Shown one piece after another: positions 1 through 11,505 of a stretch of DNA of 64,000 bases. The first letter of the stretch is position 1. Every line of letters begins with the position of its first letter. Made by a program: the position numbers and the translations under genes. The notes under the pieces are model-generated. The model was not told the DNA's origin. It worked only from the letters and a program-made list of their open reading frames with translations, and ran no database searches. The stretch is from Platycnemis pennipes (lineage: Eukaryota; Arthropoda; Insecta; Odonata; Platycnemididae), in NCBI GenBank assembly GCA_933228895.1, contig OW121852.1:107281544-107345543 (forward strand), written 5' to 3'.

Positions 1-2930
1 ACGGAAAGATCCATTAAAATACCCTGCAAGGACTCCACAGTAAACTTTACGGCAAACTACTAAAAAATCTTCATTGGACACTTAAATCTTCCAAACTTAA
101 GTATCCTAGTTCTAAGATAATATAACAAAAGAGTAGAAAGGAAACAAAAGTTTGTTTTGAAAACGAGAGTTGTTTGATTTCATTAACTTTTTCTGGAAGG
201 GAATTGGCTCTTTTAGTAAAAGTAAACAAAAGAGGAAAGGAAAATTGTAGCGTTAAAATGAAAGATTGTATTAACTCATTACCATGAATGTCATTAGCGA
301 AACCAGAGCAAGAGCAGTCGGCAAAACGTCCACAATTACACCCAGCCATGTTGTGTACGCTTCAATCAATATGAACATAGAGCATCCGGATCGCAGCAAC
401 ACGTGTCCTCTACGCTGGACGAAAAAAAAGTCTCAGGCAGCAGGATAGGCACGTTAGGACCAGTAAACATGAGCGCTGCATGCTAAGTGATCGGTAAACA
501 TATTCAAATCCGGCGCTATCGGATGGGATGGAAAAAAGTACCCGGACAACCCTTCCCGCCCATCGCAACAATTAAACAAGGGGAGAGAAAATGAATTGCC
601 TGACTCTTATTTCTTCCGCAAAGGTCCTGCAGCTGTAGGTCGACCCGCGAGTGTTCAGGGTGGCCTGGCTTTGCAGGCCCCCGCCCTGTTTTTACGGCAA
701 TCGCCCGCGGGGTCATCCAAAAAATTTGTACGGGGCCACAACTCACCGTGGGGAGTAAAACAAAAGCGGATGACGTTTTATTAACCATGGAGGTCTCGTC
801 CTCTTGAAATTTATTTACTTTATGCGTGCATATAAAAAATTCTAATGTGCCATCTCTTCTTCCCTTCCTTTCTCTCCCCAGTGCCATGAGGATCGCGGCA
901 ACTACCGGACTTTTACAGCGGGAAATTTTATGCTCAATAAAATTTTTTATCACTAAACTGGCCGTACGACCGCGCGGGACTTCCCCAAGGATAGATCAAG
1001 CGTTCCTCTAGAGCTATCCCGATAGAAATCACCAATGCCCTGAGATTTATTGGCATGGAAGGCGTGTGCAATTGGGTATGTGTGGTCTATATCGAGAACA
1101 TGCCTGTTCTACTAGCCAGAGCTATACTCAGCCCCATGTGCCGACCATCTGTTCTCCTCAAACCGCATTACGCGGGGTTTGCTAGTTTCCAGAAGTTGGG
1201 AGTGCTCAATATGCCGGAGATGACACGGGAGAATGGATTGTGGTGTCATTTTTCAGCTTCTGGTGGACTAAGTTTGGCTTCAGAGCGATATAACGAGCTT
1301 GTCACTCGTTTCGCCGCCAATCGGTACTCAAAACGCCTACAACATGTCTCGATAAAGAAAACGATGTTAAGTTAGGTGATCTCATAAACATCTTGGAATA
1401 TTTACTATTCGTACGGTGTCATTTTCGGCGTTATGACTGATATTTACAGACGTGCACTCATGAAAAGAGGAGTTTTCATGTTCCATGTTGTAGTACCTTG
1501 CTCTGAATTCTTAATCTCGAGAAACTAAAGCATCCATCAAACGTCTGTTTAGAAAAAAAAATCCATTCATTTGCGCCAATTCTTATTTGGGAAAAAGCCA
1601 AATATCTCGCTGATATAAATTGACTCAGTACTCCCACTTACGGCACATTAGGAGAAAACGTTCGTCAGAATAAAGAAAAAATGAAGTAGAAAGCCATAAC
1701 GGGCTTCAAAAAATAACGACTCTATGCAAATGGAGATGCCAAATATTTATGGTACGTGGGTTTAGTACGTCAGATACCAGCATAGCCTCAGTAATATCAG
1801 CTTCCCGAACGGGATATGCATTTGGTAATAAGGCGCCAATCATATAAATAACAAGAAAAATTATTGACTTTGGATTTCGAACTGTTTCTGTATCTAAAAC
1901 CATCAACTTGGAAAATTCGAGGCAAAATGAGGTAGAAAATCCTACCGTAACTTGTAAGCAGCGATAAATAATCAACTTTGATAAATATCGATATTCCTCG
2001 GTCGAGATTACAAAATATACGCGAAGTCTAACAGCCACGATGTTCCTACAATACTGACATGAAATTTAAATTCTAAATGAGGATGACACTAATAAATCAA
2101 AAAAAGTACACTGACGGCAGCTATGATTAACATAAAGTACAATAAAAGGGCTTAAAACTTGCACCTCTCTGAGCTAAATATTTTAGGTTTAAAAAAATAA
2201 TTCCTGTTCCTAAGCCAACCATAATTCCATTGCAAATAAGCAAGAATATTGACATGAAGAACCAAAAGGCATTAAATACAGAGGTAAACAGAAAAGTTTC
2301 CCGAGACGAAATCATTGAAAAGTTTGGGCTTCGAGAACTATGCGCTGTAGTGGAAAACAATAGATGCTAACGAAGAGAGCATGCAACGAACGTTGATGGC
2401 CTCTTCAAATTCTCCCACAAAAAATAAAATAATAAATCTTGGAAACGCGGACGGAAATGAACCTGAAAAGTGAAAATGAGAAAAAATGAAAATGATAGTA
2501 AACAAAATGATTTACATGAGGGTCAAAAAGTAATGGTGACCTGAAACGTATGGCGAGGAAAACAAACAGTCACAATCTCGAATGTATGGTTTGGTTTGTG
2601 AATACTTTTTAACGGAATACCTGGTGAGTTGCTGGTAAATGGCGACAGTGGGTTTTTGTTTGGCAATTAGTTATTACGCCAGTTTTGGCGGATGCGGAGC
2701 AGTGGTGTTAGAGTCTGAACAATTCTTACCATTCAGTAGTGACCTTAAGGGCGATGGATCTCTGGTAACTTACGAACGGAACGTAAGCGAGCCTGCTCGA
2801 CCTGCTCCGTCTAGCTTGTTCGTGTAGCTCAACATCTCTCCGCACTAGTCATGGTTTTGTCTTCTTGAAATCATTTCCTCTTGAACTGCTCTTTCAATCA
2901 GTATCCGCTCACTATGCCGTTATTGTCTAC
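1..2930. other. Unassigned sequence, no recognisable gene
   Basis: Several short frames exist, including one on the minus strand at 516-953 and one on the plus strand at 1055-1375, but none shows a domain or motif I recognise. The part around 540-1020 is richer in G+C, which lengthens open frames by chance. No tRNA-like box A/B pair and no repeat shared with the rest of the window was noticed. Confidence 0.5.
1706..2360 (-). other. Two hydrophobic open frames, unassigned
   Basis: Two minus-strand frames lie head to tail (2360-2127, then 2038-1706) in different phases. The first contains one strongly hydrophobic stretch of about 22 residues (around FFMSIFLLICNGIMVGLGTG). The second has a weaker one (around IIFLVIYMIGALL). 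Together they could be remnants of a multi-pass membrane protein such as an insect chemoreceptor. However, I see no diagnostic motif, the frames are separated by stops, and the first has no ATG at its listed start. AT-rich non-coding DNA often gives hydrophobic frames, so this is weak. Confidence 0.15.
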
Positions 2931-2934
2931 ATGT

Positions 2935-3595
2935 ACCATCGCACCATACAACAATTTTCCAGAAATCATTCATAGTAAAATCGTGTCAGTTTTGGAATAA
3001 ATTACCAGACAATATAATAAACACTATCTCAATCAATGTATTCAAAAACCTACTATTTAACTATGTAAAAGAAAATGAAAACATAGAATATGGATCAGGC
3101 ATAAGTAACCATAATGCATGATAAATTGTATAAAAAAATTGAATATTGTAAATTGAAATTGATCTTAATAACCAAAAATGAAAAAAATTGCTATTCACTT
3201 GTATATTTGTCTGAATGTCATGTAATGATTTGATATGTTTAGGTTTAAGGTATGATTGTCGCAATATCTAACGTATGCAATATGTTAAGATAGTAAGATT
3301 GTTGTAATATGAAGGTATATATTGTAATATCCGTTGTACTTACATCCTGTTTTGTTTTTTCTATAAATTAGGCAAATTAGATCACAATTTATAATCTCAT
3401 TTCATGAAACTTATATATTAATTTATAACATATAAAACTGATCCAACTCTTTTTTATTTCTGTATTTTGTATGTTATGCATCATATTTTTTTTTCCTTTC
3501 AAGAAAATTATGTTATGATGTAAACTACTGCCCCATAGGAACAATCGCTCCTAGGTCAATAAATTTTTTTTCTATTCTATTATATTCTATTGAAC
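2935..3595 (+). mobile_element. 3' end of a non-LTR retrotransposon (LINE)
   Basis: Plus-strand translation around 2955-3115 reads through a segment with FWNKLP followed by NVFKNLL and a stop. This is the WN-x-LP...FK-x-x-L pattern common at the C-terminus of LINE ORF2 proteins. An AT-rich 3' UTR follows, ending near 3590 in a short GC-richer motif (3527-3560) and AATAAATTTTTT. Only the last ~50 codons remain, so the copy is 5'-truncated. The clade cannot be fixed. The tail differs from the two LINE families that dominate the rest of the window. Confidence 0.45.
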
Positions 3596-3599
3596 TTAA

Positions 3600-4165
3600 G
3601 TGGAATATTTTGACTTCATGGTGAAATAGTAAACAAAACTGACACTTTCAATGCCACACAATTTCCAAACAAATAGTTTAAACTGTCAACTAGCAAAATG
3701 TTATTGTAGAAATTGTCGTTTTCTTCCATTTAAACATATTAGCCACAGTTAAAACTGTTAAAACTGAAGTTAAAGCTCTTAAATAGCCCGGCGTATGCCC
3801 GAAATATGACTCACTTCCCCCATCCCAGGGTACAAGGGAAAGAGGGGGAAGATGATCAGCGGCCAACCTGGTGGACGCAACCCCCCCATTCTCGACCTGA
3901 CGGTGGTGTATTTATCCCCACAGACATATTCTCCATGGAGTAATGGGAATTTGATATGTCACTACTTTCCGTGATACGAACTTTTCTGCCAATGACTGTG
4001 CCTTGGGCCAGTACCTGGGCCTTGGACCCTAAGCCCAATTCTAAAGACGCATTGACGTCAAAAAAGTACAGCAAATTACATATGAGGTGTTTTCGTAATA
4101 TCTGATACTCCTATATTTCTATCCTCATCTGTGTTTTCAAGTCCGTGCCCGCACATTCGGGAGTT
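3600..4165. other. No feature seen
   Basis: AT-rich single-copy-looking sequence between a LINE 3' end and a SINE. No coding or RNA feature is supported. Confidence 0.4.
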
Positions 4166-4169
4166 TCAG

Positions 4170-4456
4170 ACCGAGAGGAAAGGTATAAGGATCGGAATGG
4201 AAGGGAGGAGAAACGGTGGAGAGAAACCCGACGCCTGCATTATTCTACTCTCAACGAAAGGCGCCAAGGGGACCACCACTTAACGTCCCATCCGACGACC
4301 GGAGTGCTGAACTTTGCTGGACGAAGTGCTCAAATGCTTTGTGGAGTAAAGGTCGGTTAAAGTGTCTATGACAATTATCTTCCACAGCCGACAATTGAAC
4401 GCTGTCCCTTTGGTTGAGGGTCCAATACTCTAACCACTACACAAACCTGACCCCCT
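4170..4456 (-). mobile_element. tRNA-derived SINE, family B, near full length
   Basis: Read on the minus strand it starts near 4456 with a tRNA-like head: GGTCAGGTTTGTGTAGTGG as box A context, and a degenerate box B, GCGTTCAATTGTC, at 4389-4402. It continues through a conserved core, GTCGGATGGGACGTTAA (about 4280-4297), and then a segment, GGCGCCTTTCGTTGAGAG, ending in pyrimidine-rich sequence. The same core recurs in eight other places in this window (see findings). This is among the most complete copies and a good reference for the family. Confidence 0.75.
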
Positions 4457-4459
4457 AAA

Positions 4460-5185
4460 CCAACATCGGTTAAAAGCAACATATAAAGTGGCTTACCATC
4501 TCAAAACGATCACGAGCTATCAAGTAAGCTAAAAAAAGTGCCTAGGCCTGACATGTTCCAGGCTCTATATTTGTGACTACGGTCACCCGAAAATATCATT
4601 GCGGAGCAGAAGCAAAACACGTCAATTTTATCTTCTTTGTCCGAAAAATAATTGGGACAAATTTAACTTCAGTTTAAAGATAGAAGAAAGCACGTTAACC
4701 AGGAGGAATTAGAGATGACGGTAGGCTAATATCAAGAAATATGGGTAAATGCAACGATACACGGCAAAGAGGACATAAATTTGAAACGATATAAGTGATC
4801 CATCAAGGAAAACAGACAAATTGGCGAAAGGATCGACACCGAAGGGAAACTGAAGAGAAGAATGAAGTACTGATAAACTTTGACGGCGGTAGCCGAGGTT
4901 GCAGCTTTCGAAATTCAGGGGAAAAAAGATGTGATGGAAGCGGAAGGCAGATTTAGGTGATGGGAAATTAGGGAGAAGGCCGGAGGGATCAAGGCACGAG
5001 ACGAGGAGGTGGCGACAGCTAGGAAGTAAATAAACGAACAAAGGTGAGCCTCCGCAGCAGAAGTGGGAGGTGATGGGAACGAGAGACGAGGCCTGTCTGA
5101 GACGGTCCTCATGTCACAGTTGAGGACGTGCGTGCGAACCATGAAGAGGAAGGGAGAGCGAAAACTTCTGGACTAAAGAAGAGCG
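4460..5185. other. No gene; purine-rich in part
   Basis: The stretch 4730-5160 is purine-rich on the plus strand. It gives long but domain-less minus-strand frames (5041-4709 and 5142-4915). No repeat partner was found in the window. Confidence 0.4.
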
Positions 5186-5192
5186 ACTATTA

Positions 5193-5425
5193 AGGCTGCT
5201 TTACACGATACAATTTTTTGTACAATTTCTTGTACAAACGCTTGTATAAACTGAACGAAATTGTATGTTTGTCTGAATGGAATTAGAACAGGTTCTATTT
5301 CCCGTTCAGTCATTCAGACAATCGCACAAGCGTTCGTAAAATTTGCCGCTTTACACGGTACAATTTCTTCATACAAGAGTTTGTACAAGAAATTGTACAA
5401 AAAATTGTATCGTGTAAAGCGGCCT
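5193..5425. mobile_element. PIF/Harbinger-type MITE with 55-bp terminal inverted repeats
   Basis: The left end (5193-5247) and right end (5371-5425) are reverse complements over about 55 bases with two mismatches, beginning AGGCTGCTTTACACG on the left and AGGCCGCTTTACACG on the right. Both ends are flanked by TTA (5190-5192 and 5426-5428), the 3-bp TWA-type target duplication typical of PIF/Harbinger. The element is 233 bp with no coding capacity. It also has inner inverted repeats: a second copy of the GCCGCTTTACACGGTAC end at about 5344, and GTCTGAATG paired with CATTCAGAC. The whole unit could therefore form a branched cruciform. Superfamily assignment rests on duplication size and sequence and is inferred. 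Confidence 0.8.
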
Positions 5426-5447
5426 TTAGAGCGCGCATCACAGTACA

Positions 5448-6012
5448 GCCTGGTTCACACGGTGCGTTTTTCCGGGATGGATTTCTTGCGTGGATTGCTG
5501 ATGGGTGCCGCGCGTGCTCGCTTGCTGGAAACGCTGACTGCTGCGAGCTGCCCTGACGGCTAGCTTGCTTGATTTTGAGGTTAGGTCCATTGCTATTTTC
5601 CTTGCGTGTTTTGCTGATGGCTAATTGTTGCCGGCCAATCATCATTTAGCTTTGCATCACGTGATCAAAATAAAGGTTCTGCCTTTGATAGCATTGTATG
5701 GTTGATATTGTGTTTAAAAATTGATATTGTGTAAAAAAAAGGGCAAATCTATACACTAGGGATCAAGTTGCGGTGCTTATCGAAGCATATAAGGATGAAA
5801 CTTGTTTATATGCAGTTCGTAATCGGAACTATTACAATAAACATCTTCGTGTTGACGCTCTCAGAAGAGTAAGCAAGGAGGATAGCTCGCTACGTGTGAA
5901 CCGAAAACCATTAGCGAAGCCAGCTTGCCGGCCACCTTTATCGCCCGCTTGGTGGTACACACGAAATCCAGCTAGCTAGCACTCAAGGAAAAACGCACCG
6001 TGTGAACTGGGC
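5448..6012 (+). mobile_element. Non-autonomous TIR element carrying a MADF remnant
   Basis: The ends share a 26-base inverted repeat, GCCYRGTTCACACGGTGCG followed by TTTTTCC on each side, with two mismatches. The presumed target duplication is imperfect (ACA at 5445-5447, ATA at 6013-6015). The element starts only 22 bp after the preceding MITE. The interior is not MITE filler: 5743-5870 encodes the start of a MADF domain. PIF/Harbinger elements usually encode a Myb/SANT or MADF-like second protein beside the transposase, so I read this as an internally deleted Harbinger-like element. Without a clean 3-bp duplication that remains an inference. Confidence 0.65.
5743..5979 (+). pseudogene. Truncated MADF (Myb/SANT-like) domain protein
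   Basis: Plus-strand codons from 5761 read DQVAVLIEAYKDETCLYAV and continue with RNYYNKHLRVDALRRV. This fits the start of a MADF domain: a hydrophobic LI-x-x-Y helix, then a C/P-LY-x-V step, then Y-x-N/K-x-x-R-x-x-AL. Only about 40 of the usual 80-90 residues are present. After 5870 the frame stays open to 5979 but runs into the element's right end and loses similarity. MADF proteins bind DNA, and in Harbinger-type transposons the related second ORF helps target the transposase to the ends. This copy is too short to be functional. Confidence 0.55.
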
Positions 6013-6129
6013 ATAAGAGATAGACGTAAACTCCAAATATGAAGGCTAACGCAAATTCATTGGAAGGTTTCCAACGCAGAAAAGTATTGGCAAGGACAAC
6101 GAAGATCTCATTTATTAAATAGCCTTTGA

Positions 6130-6242
6130 TGAACACTGGAGAAATGGCGGAGGGAAACCCGGCGACGGTTACATTCCAAACGAAACGAAAGGCACCAAGT
6201 GTTCAACGGGTCCAGGTCCCATCCGACGAGTACTGAATTTAT
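6130..6242 (-). mobile_element. tRNA-SINE family B, 3' part only
   Basis: The minus strand carries the family-B core in the form AGTACTCGTCGGATGGGACC near 6210-6238. The GGTGCCTTTCG segment and the CGCCGGGTTTCCCTCCGCC stretch follow toward lower coordinates. The tRNA-like head is missing. Confidence 0.6.
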
Positions 6243-6244
6243 CA

Positions 6245-7675
6245 CATTTAACTAAAACTAATTAAAGAGTAGACTTCAACACTAATACATGGGTGATTTA
6301 TACCCTTATTGTAATCAACAGAGAGTTAATTTCTTACATATGCCAATACCGGTTTATTGTTCACTCTGAAGCGTAATTCAGTAACGATAATTTAAAACCA
6401 ATGACAATGAAAGTCCTGAGAAAAATCCCGGGCGACGTAGAGTCATTACATCGAAGGCAGGGCGAAATGATGGATGACGGTTTCAACTCAACTGAAGAAT
6501 ATTGGCCATACACGCCGGAAAGGAAATTTGGCTCCAATGCGACATCAAACCCCTTTTAATATTAAATATTAACAAATATAATAAAGGCCAGAAAGGGGAA
6601 AACGTGAAAACGTAATGTAGTTGGAAGATGAGTTTAGAGAAAGGTCAAGGACACAATTAATACAAAGAGGGGTTGAAATCAAATTTTGCTAAAATTTAAA
6701 AAAAGATGAAATGAGAAGAGAAATTGAGAGAAAAATAAATGAAAACGAGAAAGCAAACACATTTTGATCGAACGAAACAAATGTATCAAGCTTAAATGAA
6801 ACACTTTGTGCTCCCACATAAAATATTTAATCACATACTAAAGGCGTGAATGACAGGATTGAAGGAATAAATGTGAAGAGTAACTAATAGCATCAGTAAT
6901 AGGAAATAAAGCACAGTGAATCTCTGTAAATTCACGAAAAATTACTAATTCTCTTGAAAAAAAAATGCAAAACCGAAAGAAAAGAATGGTATTTTATTGG
7001 TTAAATTGGTTATTGTATGCTAAAATTTCGACATATACCTGAAAACTGGTGATTACTTTTCGGAATCTATCCTAAATAAAATAAATCCGTTTATATAGAC
7101 TTTATAACATTATGACTTGAACGTTGAACCCAAGGTATCAAATGGAAAGACAGAAGTACAGCATATACAATTAAAAAATTGAAAGTTGTGCTCAACGAAA
7201 GACAGTATCTCATCTAATTTACTATCGGTATCGATAAAACAGAAAATATTTTCCCCTCCGTATCAGCGCTACAAGTCCTGACATGCAGAACCTAATTCAT
7301 TGCTGAGCAAAGCAAACTCGATGTACAAAGCGTTGTCCGGCTCCCCGAACAAAGAACTAAAGAAACTGGATTTTTAGCTTGATTAAAACTTCGTAATTCT
7401 TCGTAGAGACAGACATCTAATTAAAGGTTACTTCGTATAAGTGAAGAAACATTCAAATTGCAATCACTTGCGACAAAACGGAAAACTAATAAATAACTGA
7501 ATCAGATATACTTACGTATTTTTCCGACCTTCCCAATAATTCCACGAGTACGACAAGGTAAAACAAAAAGAGTAGATCATATGGTTTTTACACTGCATAA
7601 ATAATAGCGTAAAGCATTAATTACAAGAAGAAAAACAGGATAAGGCAGTATATTTGTGAATGGAGTACATTGTGT
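6245..7675. other. No feature seen, AT-rich
   Basis: AT-rich with only short frames. No repeat, tRNA-like or coding signal was recognised. Confidence 0.4.
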
Positions 7676-7679
7676 TTAA

Positions 7680-7928
7680 CTCGAAATTCGATCTGGTTAG
7701 GGAGGTTAGAGCTCACTACATACTAATCCAATCGGCGTGTAAATTTCACGCCTTTGGGTAGGAACGGGGATGTTCTTTCCCCTTCCCTCATGCGTTTTCC
7801 CAGAAAGATCTTTTACCCAAAAAACAATACGTTTTGTTTTCGCTGAAAATGACCAAATAGAACCCGGAACCTCCGGTTAGCAGCCTAATGCCCAACACAC
7901 TGGGCTACCACATACTATGCTTAAGTAG
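7680..7928 (-). mobile_element. Possible tRNA-derived SINE, family C
   Basis: On the minus strand, 7928-7855 reads like a tRNA head: GGTAGCCCAGTGTGTTGGG as a box-A region, then GGCTGCTAACCGGAGG as an anticodon-arm-like part, then GGGTTCTATTT as a degenerate box B (7855-7865). A body of about 170 bases with a short hairpin (GGCGTG...CACGCC near 7735-7757) follows. I see no second copy in this window, so family status is unproven and a tRNA pseudogene is possible. Confidence 0.45.
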
Positions 7929-7929
7929 A

Positions 7930-9660
7930 AAATAAGTTAAGACTTAAAGAAATAAGACACTTTTCATTCAATACCTTACACTCAACCAGACCACCAAGGC
8001 CAGTTGGAATTCTACAGGGAAACAGTGAAAGAAAAATCCGTATATTTGCGATTCCCAAATGATTCCTAAGACAGAAGCAAAGAAAAACATTTCAGCTTTT
8101 AAACCGTGCAATCAGAGCAGTGAGGCAAAGCACACTGAGGTAAAGACGAGACGTTCGCAAAATATTTTCACCAATGCACCGTTCACCACCATTACCTCGA
8201 AGCGTTTTCGCGACATGATTAGAAAATACCAATCGGAACAACCGGATGAAAAATCAAAAAGCCCAGACGTAAATGGATTATGAACGCTTTGAATTCATTC
8301 CACGGCGGGCACGGAAAATCTCTTTTAAAAAAACAAGAAATAAAACAATAGTGCCAGGCATCGCTAAACGTGACACGCATTTAAATGAGGAAGCGCCTAA
8401 CATTTCACCGGAAAAAATGCGCTTTCCACGAGAGCGAATGGAAGGAAGAGGACACTAAGCTATCTTGCTAAGCTCTTCGTGTCATTCATGTTCCGTCGGC
8501 CCCGAAGGAATATCATTCAAGAGTGCTCATGACAGGAGTCAGATCTGAATGAGTGCCTTCGGAAGAAAATTAATTAATTCAGAGTGATTTCCCAACCTAG
8601 AATGGGGAATGAAGACTAATAATTCCTCAAGTCTAGTTGAGTAAACTTTCATCTACTTAACAACACCAAGCGAGCATTACGCAAATTCACTGCCTTCCGC
8701 AATAGTGTTTGAAATTTAATAAAGCACCAAAACAGGCAAGGGACAATCTTTGATGACAAGCCGCTTTATTACCGTCTCGGCTACATTATATGAATTGTGT
8801 CTGAATCAGAAATATTGAAGGTCTACACCAACGCATAACTTCAAACTTCGAACTTCCAATAGCACGACAGAGAAATTATATCAAAGCATCAGTCTATTCA
8901 CTCAATCAGAAGATCCATAAGCGAATCACGAAAACATAAAGAGTGAAATCGAATTTTCAAAGAACTATTATAATAAAATATATTTTATGAAACTTCAATT
9001 GGTAAAGTCAAGCCTTATACAGTGAAATCATAATATATTTCATTATCATTGTAAATTTTACACGCCAGCAATCAAAGCGATATCAATAAGCTGTTTTTAT
9101 AAGGGGAATAATGGCGTCGCAAAAAGAATGAGTAAATATGTGGTAATTGATCACGGTTGAGACATGAAAGGACGTTTCCGAACGTATTTTACCACGTGCA
9201 GCAGATTATAGTTTTCATGGGAATCACAGGCATTATGGGCAGCATGGGTACAGAAAACTCTAAAGAGCAATCTATTCTTCGTAATTGCCGGGATAAAAGC
9301 ATTCTGTGAAAATTTTCACTTCACTTTAGGTGGGAACATGGTCCCTATTCAAAATGCGCAGGGGCGGCTCGCAAATATCACAATATCGATAACTGGCGCG
9401 GTCCTAGGCAGCTACATTTAATGCAAAGAAATACAAGGTAATGAGCTTTTGTATAACAGAGAAGCTTCCACAAAAATGTTGCTATACCAAGAAAATCAAA
9501 ACACCCACGGTAGGAAAATAAATTGACGATAGCATTACAGGATAATTTATATGAAGTACATAGATTAGGAAATAGCTGGTCCAACAGGTGATGATTAGGA
9601 TTCGCAAATGGGATCCTAGACAAACGCGATGATGAAATAGGAGGACGATGTTACTTTCCT
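7930..9660. other. No feature seen
   Basis: Two consecutive plus-strand frames (8059-8283 and 8273-8458) are lysine- and arginine-rich without recognisable motifs. The rest has only short frames. No repeats were recognised. Confidence 0.4.
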
Positions 9661-9663
9661 CTC

Positions 9664-9960
9664 GTCTGGTCTCATTAAGAGAACGCCGATAATTTATGGG
9701 ATTCGTTGGGTAGTTTTGATTACGGAGTCAAAACGCATACAGAGAGGATCGGAGAGATTTGTAAAAGCTCGTTAAGATAACTCCATTGGCTTACGAAAAG
9801 AACTCAAGAGTAAAGAATCATTCACGAAGAAATTGGAAGGGAAGCTCTCAGAATGTAGGCTAAAATTTAGACTGAATTTTCCTGTAAATTTGAAGGTGTC
9901 GTTTCCCAACGACAATAAAAATCACAACATTTTAATTAATGTAGGTAACCAGATCTGTAG
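9664..9960 (+). pseudogene. Decayed CR1/L2-like LINE reverse transcriptase fragment
   Basis: In two plus-strand frames this gives recognisable but broken pieces of the family seen intact at 11.77-12.34 kb. These are ENADNLWDS (counterpart of EYAASIWDP), then after a frameshift IQRGSERFVKAR followed by a stop (counterpart of VQRRSARFVKGR), then CRLKFRLNF (counterpart of RRLKFRLNLF) and NDNKNHNIL. The order and spacing match the intact copy. The start and the 3' tail cannot be delimited. Frameshifts and stops show it is old. Confidence 0.6.
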
Positions 9961-9964
9961 TGCA

Positions 9965-10645
9965 TCTACTCTATTAAAACTTGTTCGGAGAACCTCAGCA
10001 TGCTTCATAGACATAGTTCTCGCAATCAGTGAACTTCGTGAACTCGAAAAAATGCATGATCCATTCATGAAATATAAATCCCTTCGTATTTTCTAATAAT
10101 TTAGTGCCTAGCATATGACTGGTGTATCTCATACTAAAACCAACATTTTAATAGCATCTTAAAGTATGATATTATTAAACTCATTTGATGATTTCATACA
10201 CTAAGTGCACATTTGTGCCGTTCTCTTGCCAAACAGCTTAGAGGAGGTTTTCATGAAAATAAATAGATAGGTACTGACGCAAAGAAAAGCATCAGGATCC
10301 AAACGAAGAAGTCTCGAAGTTTGAGGCCCCGGGGACCCCGGCTTTCTCAATTAGGATGCAAAAGTCACGACCGGCCTGACGAACGAAGAAACAAGACAGT
10401 AGCAAGGGCGGTGGGAGGGCCAACGAATACTCGTCCGCCCGCTAACCTTTCCGACTTTTTGAATCTTGACGGGGGGAGCGCCTAATTAAGGAACTCACAG
10501 AAACTACGAACTTTAATTCCCCACGGATAAGCTAGAGGAAAAACTTTCCCAAAGTTATGAATCATGAAAATGAAGTAGTTATCTTGACTAATCGATTGCC
10601 CCGCCACTTGGCTACAATCTCGGCGCAACGAAACCCCTAGGGACG
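9965..10645. other. No feature seen
   Basis: This includes a GC-richer patch at 10320-10500. No coding, RNA or repeat feature is supported. Confidence 0.35.
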
Positions 10646-10699
10646 AAATACTATGTCAGATTGCCAACATGCGTCAGAATTGTTCCACCGCATTCCCTA

Positions 10700-10860
10700 T
10701 TCGTTAGTTTTACATCTACATAACCCCCGCAAGCCACCGAAATGGAGTATGGCGGGGGATGAACCATCACCACGCATGCATTATAAATCAGAGAGAATAA
10801 GATCATACCATCATGTAGGCACGCAAAGAAAGCTACTTCGTGCATAAATTACACACATGA
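10700..10860 (-). mobile_element. CR1/L2-like LINE 3' tail, minus strand
   Basis: The minus strand shows the diagnostic 3' tail of the main LINE family: a CCCCCGCCATACTCC block, then GGTGGCTTGCGGGGGTTATG, then TAGATGTAAAAC near 10703-10730. It is 5'-truncated with no coding part left. Confidence 0.6.
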
Positions 10861-10864
10861 AGCT

Positions 10865-11275
10865 GAGGGACACAAGCACTTCATCCGTTAGTGGAAGAAT
10901 TTTGTGGACGATACTGGATATAATAGTAGAAAGAGTAATAAGTGTATTAAAACGCCATAGTACTATTACAAGTTAGATCATGAAGATAAACTAGAGAGAT
11001 AGAAAGATAGTTAGAGGGTTAAAAAAATTGCTTCCGCGTACGATTAAGGATAGAAATAGATTAAAACGAAGTTACACGAGGAAATCACAATAGGTATTGT
11101 AGATTTTGATGCAGAAAAGAGAATTTAGTTTTTTCAATGTGTAGGTACGTGTTTTAACATGAGGTGTTAACTCATGCATACTTAAAAAATTAATTATATC
11201 CATAGAAATGATTGATTAATTCATAACTATTGGATTATTTAGCATAAATTGACAATTCAGCGACATCTACAGCTA
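10865..11275. other. No feature seen, AT-rich
   Basis: Short AT-rich interval between two LINE tails. Nothing was recognised. Confidence 0.35.
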
Positions 11276-11505
11276 AAATGTCATGTGTATCGTAACTGCA
11301 TGCCCATTATTTTCCTCGGGGTAGTAACATTGTGCCTCGATGGGGCATGCAAGTAGTGTAAGCACGGACTAGTATTTTTGCATGTCTGCATGGTAGTGAG
11401 TGTGAACTTATTCTCTCTGAAAAATAATGTATCCGGGGTGATGATTCTCCCCCTGCCACACACCCCCATGATGGCTTTCAGGTCATAATGTAGATGTAGA
11501 TGAAA
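11276..11505 (+). mobile_element. CR1/L2-like LINE 3' UTR
   Basis: It ends in CCCCCTGCCACACACCC, then ATGGCTTTCAGGTCATAATG, then a short TAGATGTAGATG tail at 11490-11502, matching the 3' end of the family. Upstream are TTTTTGCATGT-type blocks like those in the 12.35-12.55 kb UTR. No coding part remains. Confidence 0.6.

Noticed and set aside
516..953. 145-codon minus-strand frame
   Set aside because: It has no motif and overlaps two plus-strand frames in the same GC-richer patch.
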